From NCBI GenBank assembly GCA_000310025.1, contig FN649743.1, forward strand, positions 3,145,428 to 3,199,930: 54,503 nt of DNA. Direction: 5' to 3'. Positions 23,307 to 36,000 of this stretch are shown here, piece by piece. The DNA is from Ectocarpus siliculosus. Lineage: Eukaryota > Sar > Phaeophyceae > Ectocarpales > Ectocarpaceae. Below the pieces are notes generated by a model. That model made no database searches, was not told the DNA's origin, and saw only the letters and a list, made by a program, of their open reading frames with translations. The translations under genes and the position numbers were made by a program. Within the stretch, counting starts at the first letter, position 1, and every line of letters starts with the position of its first letter.

Positions 23307-26300
23307 AGCACATCGCTCGTGCCTCGACAGGGGGTGCCTGCTTTTGTTTTGCTCAGATAGGTTTACACAAACTGCAGGAGGTAGAGCGGACTGGATCCTG
23401 CCACCGTGCATCTGTTCGAGGCTGAACGAGAGACATCTGATCAAGAGATCTTCTGATCAGAGATCATCAGCGGTACGTCGGTTGCGGAAGACTAAAAGGT
23501 GCGCGGGCGTTTCAGGCCCCTGCCAAAGTCGGGTTTGGTGGATTCCGAAACACGGACTATCTCTGCAAGATAGGCAGCGCTGGGAGAGGTGCAGCTGCTG
23601 GAGGAACTGGTCAAATCAGACTCACCATCACGTCAGGAGGAACTGTGTGGCGCTGGAGGGTACGCCGCGGACGGGACACCAAGTGCGCCTGTTGACCTCG
23701 GAAAAGTGCTTGCGTCTAGTTAGCCGGGCCAGCATGTTTCACCACGACACTGGTCATGCGCCATCGAAACAACCCGGAGAAGCTGGTCGGGGGGTCGTGA
23801 GAAGAAGGACGCGGTCGGGGTGAGGTAGCTGATGATACCGGTGCAACAAGCGGGGGCGTGGGTCGGTCTTCGTGTTGAACAACCGTAGCCGCAGTTCATA
23901 CCCCGTTCAGAGAGAACCACGACGGATCCTTGGACAACGGCAGAGCAAGTGCCCGTTGGAGAAGTAGCTGGTACACCGGTTGATCGTGGCGACGAGAGAT
24001 GACGAGCAGCTGGTGGCGCAGAACTGGGCCATCTGGTTGTAGCCTTGGTCGGGTCAGATTTGGCAAGGCCGCTCAGTCCGGGCGGGGAGAGGACACCCGA
24101 AGTCACGCGGGTCACCCCGGGCACTCCATCTACATACAGCAGCAGTAGCAGCAGGAGGAGATGGTGGAGATGGGCACCAAAGAAGCAGCCTAGGAGGGTG
24201 GAGTCAAAGATGACGGCGGAATGGCCGTGTGCCCCCTACCGGTGTCGAAATGGGCTTGGGGGAGAGCAACCATACTTTGGGCCCGTGGTGACTCTGGAAG
24301 GGACGCCGGGGGGGGGGCAATGTATATCGTTGCACTGTGGGGAAACAGGCACCGTGGTGGTGAAGCCGGCACTTCGTTTCTTCACGCACCTTGTTGGCTG
24401 TTTTGAGTGTACTTTGTGTTGGAGAACCAGGAGGATGTTCCGTGTTTCTCTAGGATGTTCGCGTTCCACATGTCCAACTTGTCCTGCTAGCGCTGCAGTT
24501 TAGACTCTCATTGATTGCTGCCTCGCGTTCATGTCGTTGTCTAGCAGGTATGCGAAATGTGTAGGAGAATGGGATATTGCTGGAAGCTGCTCAGCAATAT
24601 ATGAGGAATATGGGACATCATGAACATACTTCGTTGAGAATGGAGTAGTTGCTCGCAAAATAACCAAGGTTATTGTTCGCTTAACAAATGATTTTGGGTA
24701 ATTGCCTCGTGTCCCGTTGTACTCTAATACGTCGGGGGAAGATTGTCGATAACGATGGATATTTGTTGGGGGGTTTGATCCGGAGGCCGGGTTTCCCCCC
24801 GCTGTAGACTACCTGGTATTGTTTCTTCGCGGTGTTGTTTTTTCAACCTAGGAAAACATTAGTTGGGTCGCCGTGATGCTTTTTTTTATTTTTCTTAATA
24901 TTATGTCACAACGAATCCATCCCTCTCTATCATAATGTGAAGACAACAACAACAACAACAACAACAACAATCATAGAAAAAGAGTCTGAGACAGATTAGC
25001 AATAAATTAATAGCGTCAGAAAGTACCTGTTTATCTACGATTTCCCAGACAGCATATAGGGACATCTCCCCTGCGGGTAACAGGCTCAACAAAACAGTTT
25101 GATAGCTGTCTTGTGTGTCTCATACATGTTATGTTGGGAAGGTGCAGGAGAAATGTGTTAGGTACTGTTGGGTAGTCGGGCGTTTTGTGTGTGGCACCCT
25201 TTTAGTCGTAGGGCATGCAATCTCCCTCAGTTTTCATCCGTATTTTCAGGGTGGTACGCGTATGTACGGGGTATGCATATGTGCAGACACATTTCGGAGT
25301 ATGTGCGGACACACGGGAGTGCTTTTTCTCTTTTCATCTCATTGGTCTGCCATTATAGGTACGTATACGCCGTACGTGCTGCCTACACATGTCTGTCTAC
25401 AGCAGCAGTACCCAACCAAAACCTCCCATGAGAATCACTGCGAGGTGCGGATCCCAACGTATCGGTTATGTGCGTAGTGCGCAGTGTAGTACGTGAGCCC
25501 GTTCTAGTGTGAGTACGTCAAGCGCTTTCACCCGCCCTGTACACAGGGGGCACCGAACGATTGCTGTACTCTGAATGAAGTAAGTAGGTAACACGTTGAT
25601 TCCGTCTGTGCCGGTCAATTTCATCCTCACCATATCGGGCAACCGCACTTCTTCAGCCCGCAACGTAGCGGGTTCTTCACTGCCGTACACCTAGACGAAG
25701 TGCTGGACGCTCACCCTTGCGCATCATCCACACACACAAATTCTGCGAAGGGCTGTGCCTCAAAACAATAAGTCGTTTCCGACCATCAGAGAGGTAACCC
25801 GCTGAGAATATCAAATCAGAGTGGGTGTGGTAAGGTGGGGGTACATTCCTTCAGCTGACAGCAATGGCAGAAGAGTTGTTTCGGCAAAGTACACAAGGGC
25901 GGTGTGGTATGATGTGCGGCAAGCCATCTCACTCCATTTTGTTTCCTTGGTGATTCCAGGTGGGTGTAGCCCATGGGTATCCTTGTAGCACGGCGATTTG
26001 GCGTCTTGGCTAGGCTCAACAGCTCACCAGGCGATCATGTACATTGTGGACAGCATGCCTGTGGGAGCTTGTTCAACTTGTGCTTAATCCACGAGTTCCA
26101 ACCCCATTTTGTACACGCCTGGCATGATTAGAATGCTGCCTTGGGCCACAGCAGTTACGCGTATCAGCAGATCAGCAGCGAGGAGCAGAAGCAGCTGAAC
26201 CATGTACGTATGTGTATGTACGCGACTGACCACGGCCATGTACCGGTTCGGCATTTCTTGTGCGGCGGGATTGTTGCCCGCTGTTCGCTGCTTCGCTGCC

Positions 26301-27090
26301 TCTTTTTTTTTGCCTCTTTTTTTTTCTGCCTCTTTTCTTTTTTTCTTTTTTTTTATTTTAATATGACACAACGAAACTTTTTTCTCTTTTCTCACGCACC
26401 ACACCTGGGACCGTAGTGTAGCTTCTCACATTCAGCACTCGGGAAAGCGAGTCAGAGTATAGATACAGCACTGGAATCATGCTGGTGCTGTTTTCATTGT
26501 TGTGTTGATCTTGATAAATAATACCCAGTTCGACCTACTCTGTCCTACTCCACCTCCACCTTTCGTGTGCGGGCTGTTCACGCTATGCATACTACTAGTC
26601 TATGCAACTATTGTACGGACCATGTACTATCGCGCAGCGTGGTGCGTGTTCCGCAATATTCATTCCAGCGTTGCTCTTAACTCATTTTGAAGACATCGCT
26701 TCAAAGCAACCTGGCTATAGTCCATGCAGCGCGACGGAGCGCAATTTTTGTTGTGGATCTCGTCAATCTCTTGTCGGACCATGACATCATTTCGTGTAAC
26801 TTTGACTACAGCAGTACATACAAGTTGTGATCATCTCCTCCACGCCGTACGTACGAGTACTTGGTTAAAAAGATAGAGATGGATTCGTTGTGTCATATTA
26901 AAAAAAAAAAGAAGTTCTCCGACGAACCAGCATTTACAGGATGCCAACAGCCTGACTGACACCCTTCGACGAAGAGAACAGGATTACCACTCGTCAATTT
27001 TGTACGTTGTGTCGGCGCATCCTGAATGTCGATGCGCAAAACCAAGTAGACCGGACACACAGGTCTTCTTGACACAAGCACGCCTCGGGC
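23307..27090. other. Intergenic between the two RGS paralogs
   Basis: No gene supported. It holds an AAC microsatellite (24943-24970) and A/T-rich runs (for example 26300-26360). A minus-strand frame at 25466-25690 looks mildly coding but has no recognised domain. Two stretches near 23640 and 24290 share the word (C)TGGA(A/G)GG(T/G)ACGCCG, perhaps a decayed repeat. Confidence 0.4.
24943..24970. repeat. AAC microsatellite
   Basis: Nine perfect ACA units in non-coding sequence. Confidence 0.85.
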
Positions 27091-30000
27091 ATGGTTTGGG
27101 TGCCCGTGATTCTTCTTCTGTCGTTGGTAACCGTCGTACCCGGATGGTTGGCCTTGTTGTGGAGGTTATTTGCGCACAGGCACGACTTCGAGATAGCGGC
27201 GAGGTCGCCTTCACTGGTTTTCGTGGCTGAGGTGATGTGCCTCATTTTGGTCGTGTCCGTGCTCTCCAACTGGCTTCTACGAAGCATGGGCACCACCCTA
27301 CCTTGCTGGGTCAGCTTCATCGTCTCCTACGGCGGTAAGATGAAGGGAGCACCAACATTGATTCCGCTCTAAATGTTAACGAGGAGTCTTTCAGGGTACA
27401 TGTTGTACCATAAGTCTTACTGCTGTAACAACTGTGATGCTTTCGTCGAACTCGATATGAACTCACCGACTTGGTTTGAAGCCAGAACCACGCATTATGC
27501 CGTTGGGGAACATGCAGTCACGCCGTTGTATGTATTTTTGCAGGTCGCCTACACGTATGCTAGACTATATCTGTTGGTCTCGTTCCACGAAAGGGCCAAC
27601 TTCCACCGCGTTCCACCACCCTCATCCGGCCGTTCCGGGGCATTTCCTTGTTGCAGTGTTCACGGTTACCACCACCCCGTACTTGATTCGGGCCGTCCGA
27701 TTGGTGATCGCGTACAATCGCAAATATCGGCTAAAGTACGCCAGATTCGTGAAGAGAAAACATACGTTGGGCTTGTGGGCCGTGGCCTCCATTGGGCTCA
27801 CCATCCGAGCCGGGCTATTCTTCGGGACCGATCCTGTACACTACTCGAGGTGACAACCAAACACACAGCTTGAAGCCTGCCGGAGTTGACGGCTCTCGAA
27901 AGGCCGGATGCGATTGCAGAATACGTGCAGGTTGTGAAATCGATGCACAGCGTAACAATGAATGTTTCCGAAGTGGGTCCACATTTCATGTCAGATCACG
28001 GCAGTAGAAGAACAAATGGGAGTTATGTACGCAAGGGTCAAAACTTGTTGCAGGTTGACAACCGAAACCTTGGTGCTTCCAAGTCGGTTCAATAGGCAGG
28101 CACAGGTCTCGCGCTATCGCTCCTAGAGCTGCTCCTAAAAAGCGCCCCTAAATGACGCGTCGGTTCACGCGGCCAGATAGTGTAAATGTTATGGAGGAAC
28201 AGAGAAATAAAAGAGGGAAGGGAGCAAGTTCGTTGCTCCTGGCTTCGGGTACTCATAGTTGTTGTTTGATCTCTTGTGTAGCCTTCTTAGACCAGGTCCG
28301 CTCAGCGCCTACTCGGAGAGTGAGGGAGCGGGGCTGGGATTTTGATCTTCCTTCAAGCTACTTCAATACCCCTCAATGTCGTCAAATATCCATATCCAAA
28401 GAAGATTCAAAATATCCAATAAGCGCTCATACAACGTTCATGAAACGCTCGTACAATGCAAATACACTAGTTGCTCCATTACATTAGCCCACCCTGGGAA
28501 GTCGTAGATGCAGATACTTTATCTTCAATCCAATACTCAACCTCAAACAAAGATCGAAGATGCGACTTTCGAAATCAGACAAAAAATAAGATAAAATGAA
28601 AGCAACTAGGATCGGAGAAAATAGTTCATCCCCGACGAATACTCCAAACCATCCCCACACCACACAGTGATGACTACTGAGAATCACATCGCCAACGACG
28701 GAACCAGTCTTAATCAAAACGGGATTCGGTCGCGTTGGGCACGCAAAGGTCGGGGTGACTATTGCAACGATAGAAGAAGCTCACACCACCCAAACACGCG
28801 CTAGCGTACCACTGCGTACGATGTAGAACAAAACATAAAAACATGTAGCGGCCCGTAGGCGGCATGATATCAAAGCACAGATCCAGATGGGGCAACAGCC
28901 AGCTGTACCACAACGCCTGGTGTTCGCGACATAACGCCATCATCCGTGGAAGGGTTGGTCAAACCACGAGTACGGTGTTTTTGCAAGCACCAAGAACCAC
29001 AAGGAGCATCCAAAACCGTGGAGTAACTATATTCTGGGAGAGAAGGCTTTCGAGGGCCGGGGGTGTCCAAGAATCGCACAATGTACTGGCCTGTTACGAA
29101 ACTACTAATCTGCCCAAGCCACCAAAGTCCATCCAACGCTTTGTACCAAATGTGGGCTCCGACAGGCAAAACAGAAACAGAGAAGCGAGCCAACCAAGCG
29201 TCACGCGTAACCAACTCGTACCCGGGAGCAATGAAACGTTCGGCCGGATTCCGAGCAAGTTCTCAGTCGGCGGAAGCTATCCGAGCATTACGATAAGCTC
29301 GGTTTCCCTGTATGCGCTGATTAGCGTTACCAGACCAGTAAAGCAGAATGTGTTTTCTGTATTCCTGCAAATCAGACTCCCTTTCCCACGACGGTGTCAA
29401 CAAACACATGCAATGAGTCAGGTACAAGACAGCTACCACACCACCGCGTCCACGTACAATTTTGGTGTCCTGAAACATTCTCAACATCCAGACGAATAGA
29501 CTCCGCTACAATATCATCAGCAGTCAAATTATACGGGGGAGACTTGTTACTATACGAGTGCAAAACATCTTTCGACAGATTGGCCGGCATATACTTAGGC
29601 AGGTCATCCGTGTCGTATGGGTTGGTACACGGTTTACACCGCAAGACTGAGACACGGTTGCGAGGTTCTGGTCCCAGCATGTCTGACGGCAAGTCCAAGC
29701 AGAGAAGTTTGCGCTCCACAGGTTTTCCATCCGGTGAATCCTCCGCTTTGGCCGGGCCAACAGCAAGGATTTTATACGGTCCGGTGTAGTTGAGCGAAAG
29801 CTTCGCTTTGAGCACTAAATCATCGGTGTGTTTCCGCACACCCTGCCGAATAGTAGCGGCGGAGTTGTAGACCCAAGCCCATCCACCAACTTCGTACTTC
29901 GGGATCTGACGCAGACCGTCCAACAGCGCAGAGTTCCGACGTTCGACACGCGACACCGTACTCGCATGTTGTTCCCGCACCAACGCGTAAGCTCGTCTCT

Positions 30001-33000
30001 GGCGTTCCACCGCAAGGTTGCAGAAAGCGAGCTGGTCTCGATCCAAACTTTGATGGCCACCCACGCTAGGGTGGTCCAAAACAGAAACCGGGAGACGGGG
30101 CAACCGTCCAATATGCACTTCATTGGCGCCAAACCTGTGGCGGTGTTTACCGAGTTGTTGTATGCAAACTCTACATGGGGAAGATGGACGTCCCAATCGT
30201 CCTGACACTCATTGACCACAACAGCAAGCATTTGAGCCATAGTGTGGTTAACACGCTCGGCCCCACCGTTAGTTTGGGGGTGGTACGAACTGGTGGTGAC
30301 TTTCTTGATCTTCATCAGCTCGTAAATAGCCATGGACAACTTGGAACAAAATTGCATACCGTTATCCGAAATAGGAGTCACCGGACAACCCCACAACGGC
30401 ATGTAGCGGTTGACGAAAATGTTAGCCGTTCCCTTAGCGGTAAATTCTGCCTTGGTAGTGGCATACATATCCGCCCGTCGACTGAAACGGTCCGTAAACA
30501 AAAGTATATATGCATTCCCACGGGACGTGACCGGCAATGGCCCGAAACAATCGACGCTCACTACAATACCCGGCCCATTCGGGAGGGACAGAGTGAGCAT
30601 AAGCCAGCGATACGTTTGCCGGGAAGTCTTGCGCGCTTGGCAAAATAAACAATGCCGAAGCCACCAACGAACGGACAAATCCATCCCAATCCACCAGAAA
30701 AATCGCTCCAACATACGTAAAGTCCGAGCGGTGCCCAGGTGAAAAGACGAGGTGGCGTGACATGCTTGTAGGACCCAAGGTCGCTCGCAATAGCATAGGC
30801 ACGTATATGCGCGGAGTCTTTGAAGGCGGGAGGCGAGTGATACGCCCGCCCGAACTACCGAGAGGCAGTGGGGCAGATTTTCGCACCAACAATCGCGTAC
30901 CATCGTCTGTATGTGCAGGCATGTTTTAGATGCGAGGGCGACGACATCAGAAAACGCCGGCCGTCGTGCACAGGGCAAGCAATCCCAGAATGTATCTGGC
31001 AAAGTCGCCGGGAATCCCAAAGAAAAAAAATGTATAGCCGCTACACATTCACTTTCTGACAGCTGTTCTCGGGCCCAATCGGCATGCGAGAATGTATGCA
31101 CACAGTCGCGGAGGTGAGTTTCCTCAGCGGCCGTGGGCGGCACCACGGGAGCCGCAGGGCTAGTACCCGCGGGCGACAACACTGGCGGCATGGGCGCCGC
31201 GGGCGGCGGTGGCGCCGGGGTGGCGGCAGCAGGCGCGAGCGGCGGCGGCGGCGGCAATTCAGCCGGCGCCGAAGAAGGCAGCGGGCCAGAAGTAGGGCTA
31301 CCCACGGTTCTCGTAGACCGCGCGGCACCGCTCTACTGGGCCATTGTTCGAGGAGGCCGCGCGTTCTGGGCACCACAACGGCCCGTGGTTGTTTCGGAAA
31401 ATAATTGGGACGGCTGTGAGCCATGCCCGAGGCCGAATTCGTTCTCGCCCGAGTACGAGAAGAAATCAGAGGGCCACGCGAAAGCGACAGGGCAGCTGAG
31501 GAGGTTCCGACGGTGGACGAGGGAGCGACGTCTGGCTCCGCAGAAACGGAAGCCGGAGGAGGTCCATCGGGCACAGAACTCGCGGGGGCTGCATCGCAAA
31601 CGACAGCGAAAACACCAGGAGGAGAAAATTTCGACGAGTCAACTACGGAGGAGGGCGACTGAGCCGGCAGGACCATTTGTGGCCCAAAACGGCGGAAGTC
31701 CCCAAAGTCAGCCTCCGTCAAAGGCGCGTGTGCCAACGCGTCTCGTTGATCGCCATTGTCGAGCCCACCCAAGCCGATGTTCGGCATCGAACTAGAGTGA
31801 TCACTCCGTCCGCACGCACGAATGAGATAAACGCCCGCGGCGTCATCGACTGCGATACTGGTGTCACCGTGTCTATCCGCGTCGGTCGCCGGCATGGGCA
31901 ACCGCGAAAGAAAATCCGCATTGGCGTTGGCAGTGCCTTTGCGGTAGGCAAGGGTGTAATTGAACGAGGAAAGGAACTCGAGCCAACGTTGGACGCCGGG
32001 CGTTGTGTTCACCCACCTTGACGATGCTCTCCAAAGCCTTGTGATCCGAATAAATCAGAAAGTGCGTAGACCAAAAATAACCGCGTAGGCGTTTGATTGC
32101 CCACACGATACTTCCAGCCTCCAAATCGAGCACTGTTCAATTGCGCTCGGATTCAAGCGTAGCGCGGCTAACGAACAGAATGGGGCGGGTGGAACCATCG
32201 GCCTGTTCCTGTTCAAGGGCCGCACCAAAACCATCCACACAGGCGTCACAGCAAAGCCGGAGAGGGCGGCTGCCATCCGCGACAGCGTCCGAATCCGGGA
32301 AAGCCTGAACCGGAGGTTCGGACAGTTTCGCCAAGAGTATCCGCCATAGCCGGCGTAAAACAAAACTTCGCGTCCTTACGCAAAAGGTCTGTGAGTGGTT
32401 CGACGCGCATGGCCAAACCCTTGATGAATTTGCGGTAATACGAAAGCCCACCCAGCAAGGAACGCAGCTTTTTGACGTTGTTAGGCAGCGGCATTTTTGT
32501 GAGGGCTTCGACCTTATCGGCACGAGGACTAACACCCGCAAGGGAGATTGTGTGACCTAAATAAACAGCCTCCTTAGCGCCGACGCGACTCTTGAAAGGA
32601 GAAAACTTGAGGTTGTATTTGCGCAAACGCTAAAAAAATAACCGTATGTTGGCGACATGGTGGATGGGGTCGGCGTCAAACACAATCACATCGTCCAGGT
32701 ATGCAAGCACATGGTCCAGACCTTTAACCACTTCGTTGATGACCATGGTGAACCACGATGGTGCCACGGAGCTTCCCTGAGGCATACGGAGCCACTCGAA
32801 AAGTTGCGTGGGCGTACAAAACGCCGTAAGCTGAACCGTGTCCTCTTCGACGGTGATCTGGTGGAAAGCGGAGTTGAGATCGAAGATGGAAAACACCTTG
32901 CCCTTGTGCAGGGAATCGATGATGTGGTCAACTCGCGGCTGCGGTTGTTGACCAAGGCTGCACAATTTGTTAAGCTTTTTGTAGTTCACGGTCAAACGCA

Positions 33001-36000
33001 GATTGCCGTCCTTTTTACGCATGACAACCAGAGGGCTCGCCCACGGCGATTGCGAGTGCTGAATAAGACCGGCAGCAAGGTATTGATCGAGAATTGCATC
33101 GACCTTTTTCTCCACCAGAGGGCTGAGCCTATAGGGACGCGAGGCCAACGGTTTCGTGCCCGAGGGCACTTCCAAACCAAACGGTTTCACGGAACAGCAA
33201 CCAAAATCGGACGGCGACCGCGAAAACACATCCGAAAAGTCACACAGCACATCCGCCAGGCTGTTGATGGCTTCCGGGGTCCAACCCGAGTCATGTAAAT
33301 CAAAAGTGACATCGTGCAAATGTGCAGGCAAACGTTGCCACAACTCGCGAAAACTCACTCGCTGCGCTTCTGAGAGGCGTTCCAACAGGTCCGGTGGCGG
33401 CGGTTTCGGCGGCAGTGAGGCCGCGGGAGAGTCCGAGATCTCCGGATCTGCAACCGGGATGTTTGAATGCAAAGAATTCACGCGAGACGGCGGCCCATCC
33501 GCGGAACGGGCTGGCGGCGGAGGGTGACTCAACCCAACGCCCTCGGCCGTCTGCGGTGTAGGATCAATCGACGCAAGCGGAATCTGCACAAGTGGGGCAG
33601 TCGCCACTCCAAGCACCTCACCTGTCTCCAACTCGGCGCACCCTGTCAATGGGATGTGTTGAGGCCCGTCCGAAACAAACGCGTCCGACGACGAGAGGGC
33701 GCCGTGTTTCGGTAAAAACGTGACAAGATAGTTGCCGGTGAGAGCGGGAGTGCCAGAGTTGCGAACGAGGTTCACCCTCGTCAAAGTGGGTTTATCGGAA
33801 AGGGAGACACCCTTCCTGCCGGCGTACCGCAGGAAGTAAGATGCCCCGGGGGCGGAGGGTCCAGCGACATATGCGGAAGCTCCCGCCGCAAAATCCGATG
33901 ACAGAGAAAGTTTCTCCATAATGCGTCCACTCGCCGACCGCGTGGGCAAAGTAGTGGACAAACGAGAGTTAAAACGCATCCAACTATCACGTCCAAGAAG
34001 GAGGGCGTGACCCATGGCGGCAGCTGGGACAACATGCACCCACACTGCTAACGAAGCGGTGGCACTATCACCATAAAAAAATGAACGGACAGTCGCACGG
34101 ATGAGGTGGTTTCAAGAGCATTGCCAGAGCCAAAACCACCCCACTGCCGAACGGGCACCGAACGACGACTGTGGACAGATGCAGCGCCTGACGCCTCCAT
34201 TGCTTCAAGAAAAGCATCACTAATGAAAGATGAAGGTGAGCCCGAGTCCAAAAGGGCTACACCAGGCGCTGTACACACGGCTCCGGTACCACTATGCACA
34301 CGGACTCGCGTCGTAGAGGTATCGCAATCTACTAAAACATCACCGCTCACCAGATCTGGACCGTGTTCCGCCAACAGCGGCGGTGGGGAAGCGGCGGCTT
34401 CGCGAAAAGCAGCAGAGGCAATGTGCAGCACCTGTTTCGAGTGGTCCGCGGGCGTGTTGGCTGGCACGTCCAGCGGGCCACGCGCGTCCTCGGGCGAGGA
34501 ATCATTGGCCGAAGAGTCCTCACCCGGGGGCGCAATTTCGTGGATAGTGGGACACACGGGGGCCGGTTGCCCCGAGTGTTCAGGGCGTAAAGGCTTATCG
34601 GGTTCGACCGGGCGCACACGCAGAAGCGTGCGCGTCGCAACAAGCACTTCGCCCAAGAGGGTTTTACCAGTCCACTTGGAGGCCGACGCCGCACGCGGAT
34701 CGGAGGCATCAACACCAATGCCCCACAATCGGTCATAAGGACTGGCCTCCGCTATCTGTCTATCACCCGTAGCCAACAAACGTTCACGCGCGTCAGCATT
34801 TTGGGCGAATTTTGCATACAAAAGCGAAAAGACAACATTCTCGGGCCGGAGCTCCCATAGAGCATGGTCAAAAACCGCGTACCTTGCGACCAAGGGACTT
34901 GTGTTCTCTCGGGTCGGAGGTAGCCATGATTTTGGCATAAGCGGCATCACCGCCGAAAATGCGGGCTTTCTCCGCCATCATGAACTGTTCGCCGCACACG
35001 CAGCGAATGCCATGAACCGAGAACTCACAGGTCGTCCAGTTAGACAGAAAGGACGGCGGTTTCCAAAAGAGGAAAACCTCATCGTTATAGTATTCCTGAC
35101 AACCGTCAAAAACAGGGGCCTGCCGCGCGGGTGCGCTTACCTTCCCCGAAGAAATATCATCAAGCGAAATGGCACCGGCAACCGGCAGGACAATCTGGGT
35201 GCCACCCGAAGGCGGGCCGGATTGTGGGTTACGAGGAGAGGCAGGCAAGAGCGGTGAACCAGCCGCGGAAGCGTGCGAAACCAAGTGGTCTACGCGGGCG
35301 TTTTCGCGCAAAACGTCGGCGTAGGCCCGTTCATTAAAAGCGGCCTTCATCGCGGGCGCTCGACCAACATGGTCAGCGGCCGCGGGAGGCTCGGGACCGC
35401 TATTTCGTGACAAAGAACATGAAGCTTCCGATTTGGGGAAGCCGTTACTTGCACTCGGCAACGGCGGTGCAGTCAGCACCGTGCGACGTTGGTGCTCCGT
35501 AGAGGAACGTCGCGAGGGGTTCGGAGGGGGCGCGGTGGGTACAAGCGTACTCGAGTCACCGCGGCGGTCCTGCGGCTGTCCCGAAGGTCCCTGTGCTCCA
35601 GCGTGGTTGACGAGACCACCCGGAGCCGCCGAAACGGTGGGAGAAGCCGAAGCCATGCCTCTGGGGGGCGTAGGCATCGGGGCGAGCGTCCGTGAGACAC
35701 CCGAAGTCTGGTCGGCCCCTCGCCCACACCACAAGACTGTATTCGGCGCCGACGAGTCACGTCGGTCATCCAAAACAGGCTGTGATGAGGCGTGGGGCAA
35801 CATCTGAGAAACAAAAGGTTGGGAATCTAACATAGGCGAACCCGAAGGCGTCTGTGTAATACGAACGTCTTGGGAACTAGTCGTACAGCGCACACCCGGT
35901 GCTGTTGACGGCGATGTGTGCAAAAGGCCGTCACCGGCGTGTCAGTTACCCCGCGAGTGCGGGGTTCCGGAACTCCGAGCGTACGGAGTTCCAGGTACGG

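Noticed and set aside
23344-24503. Plus- and minus-strand ORFs downstream of RGS-A
   Set aside because: Frames are interrupted and show no domain; possible decayed repeat but not supportable as a gene.
31084-31795. Plus-strand Gly/Ala/Arg-rich ORFs
   Set aside because: Shadows of the proline/alanine spacer of the minus-strand gypsy polyprotein.
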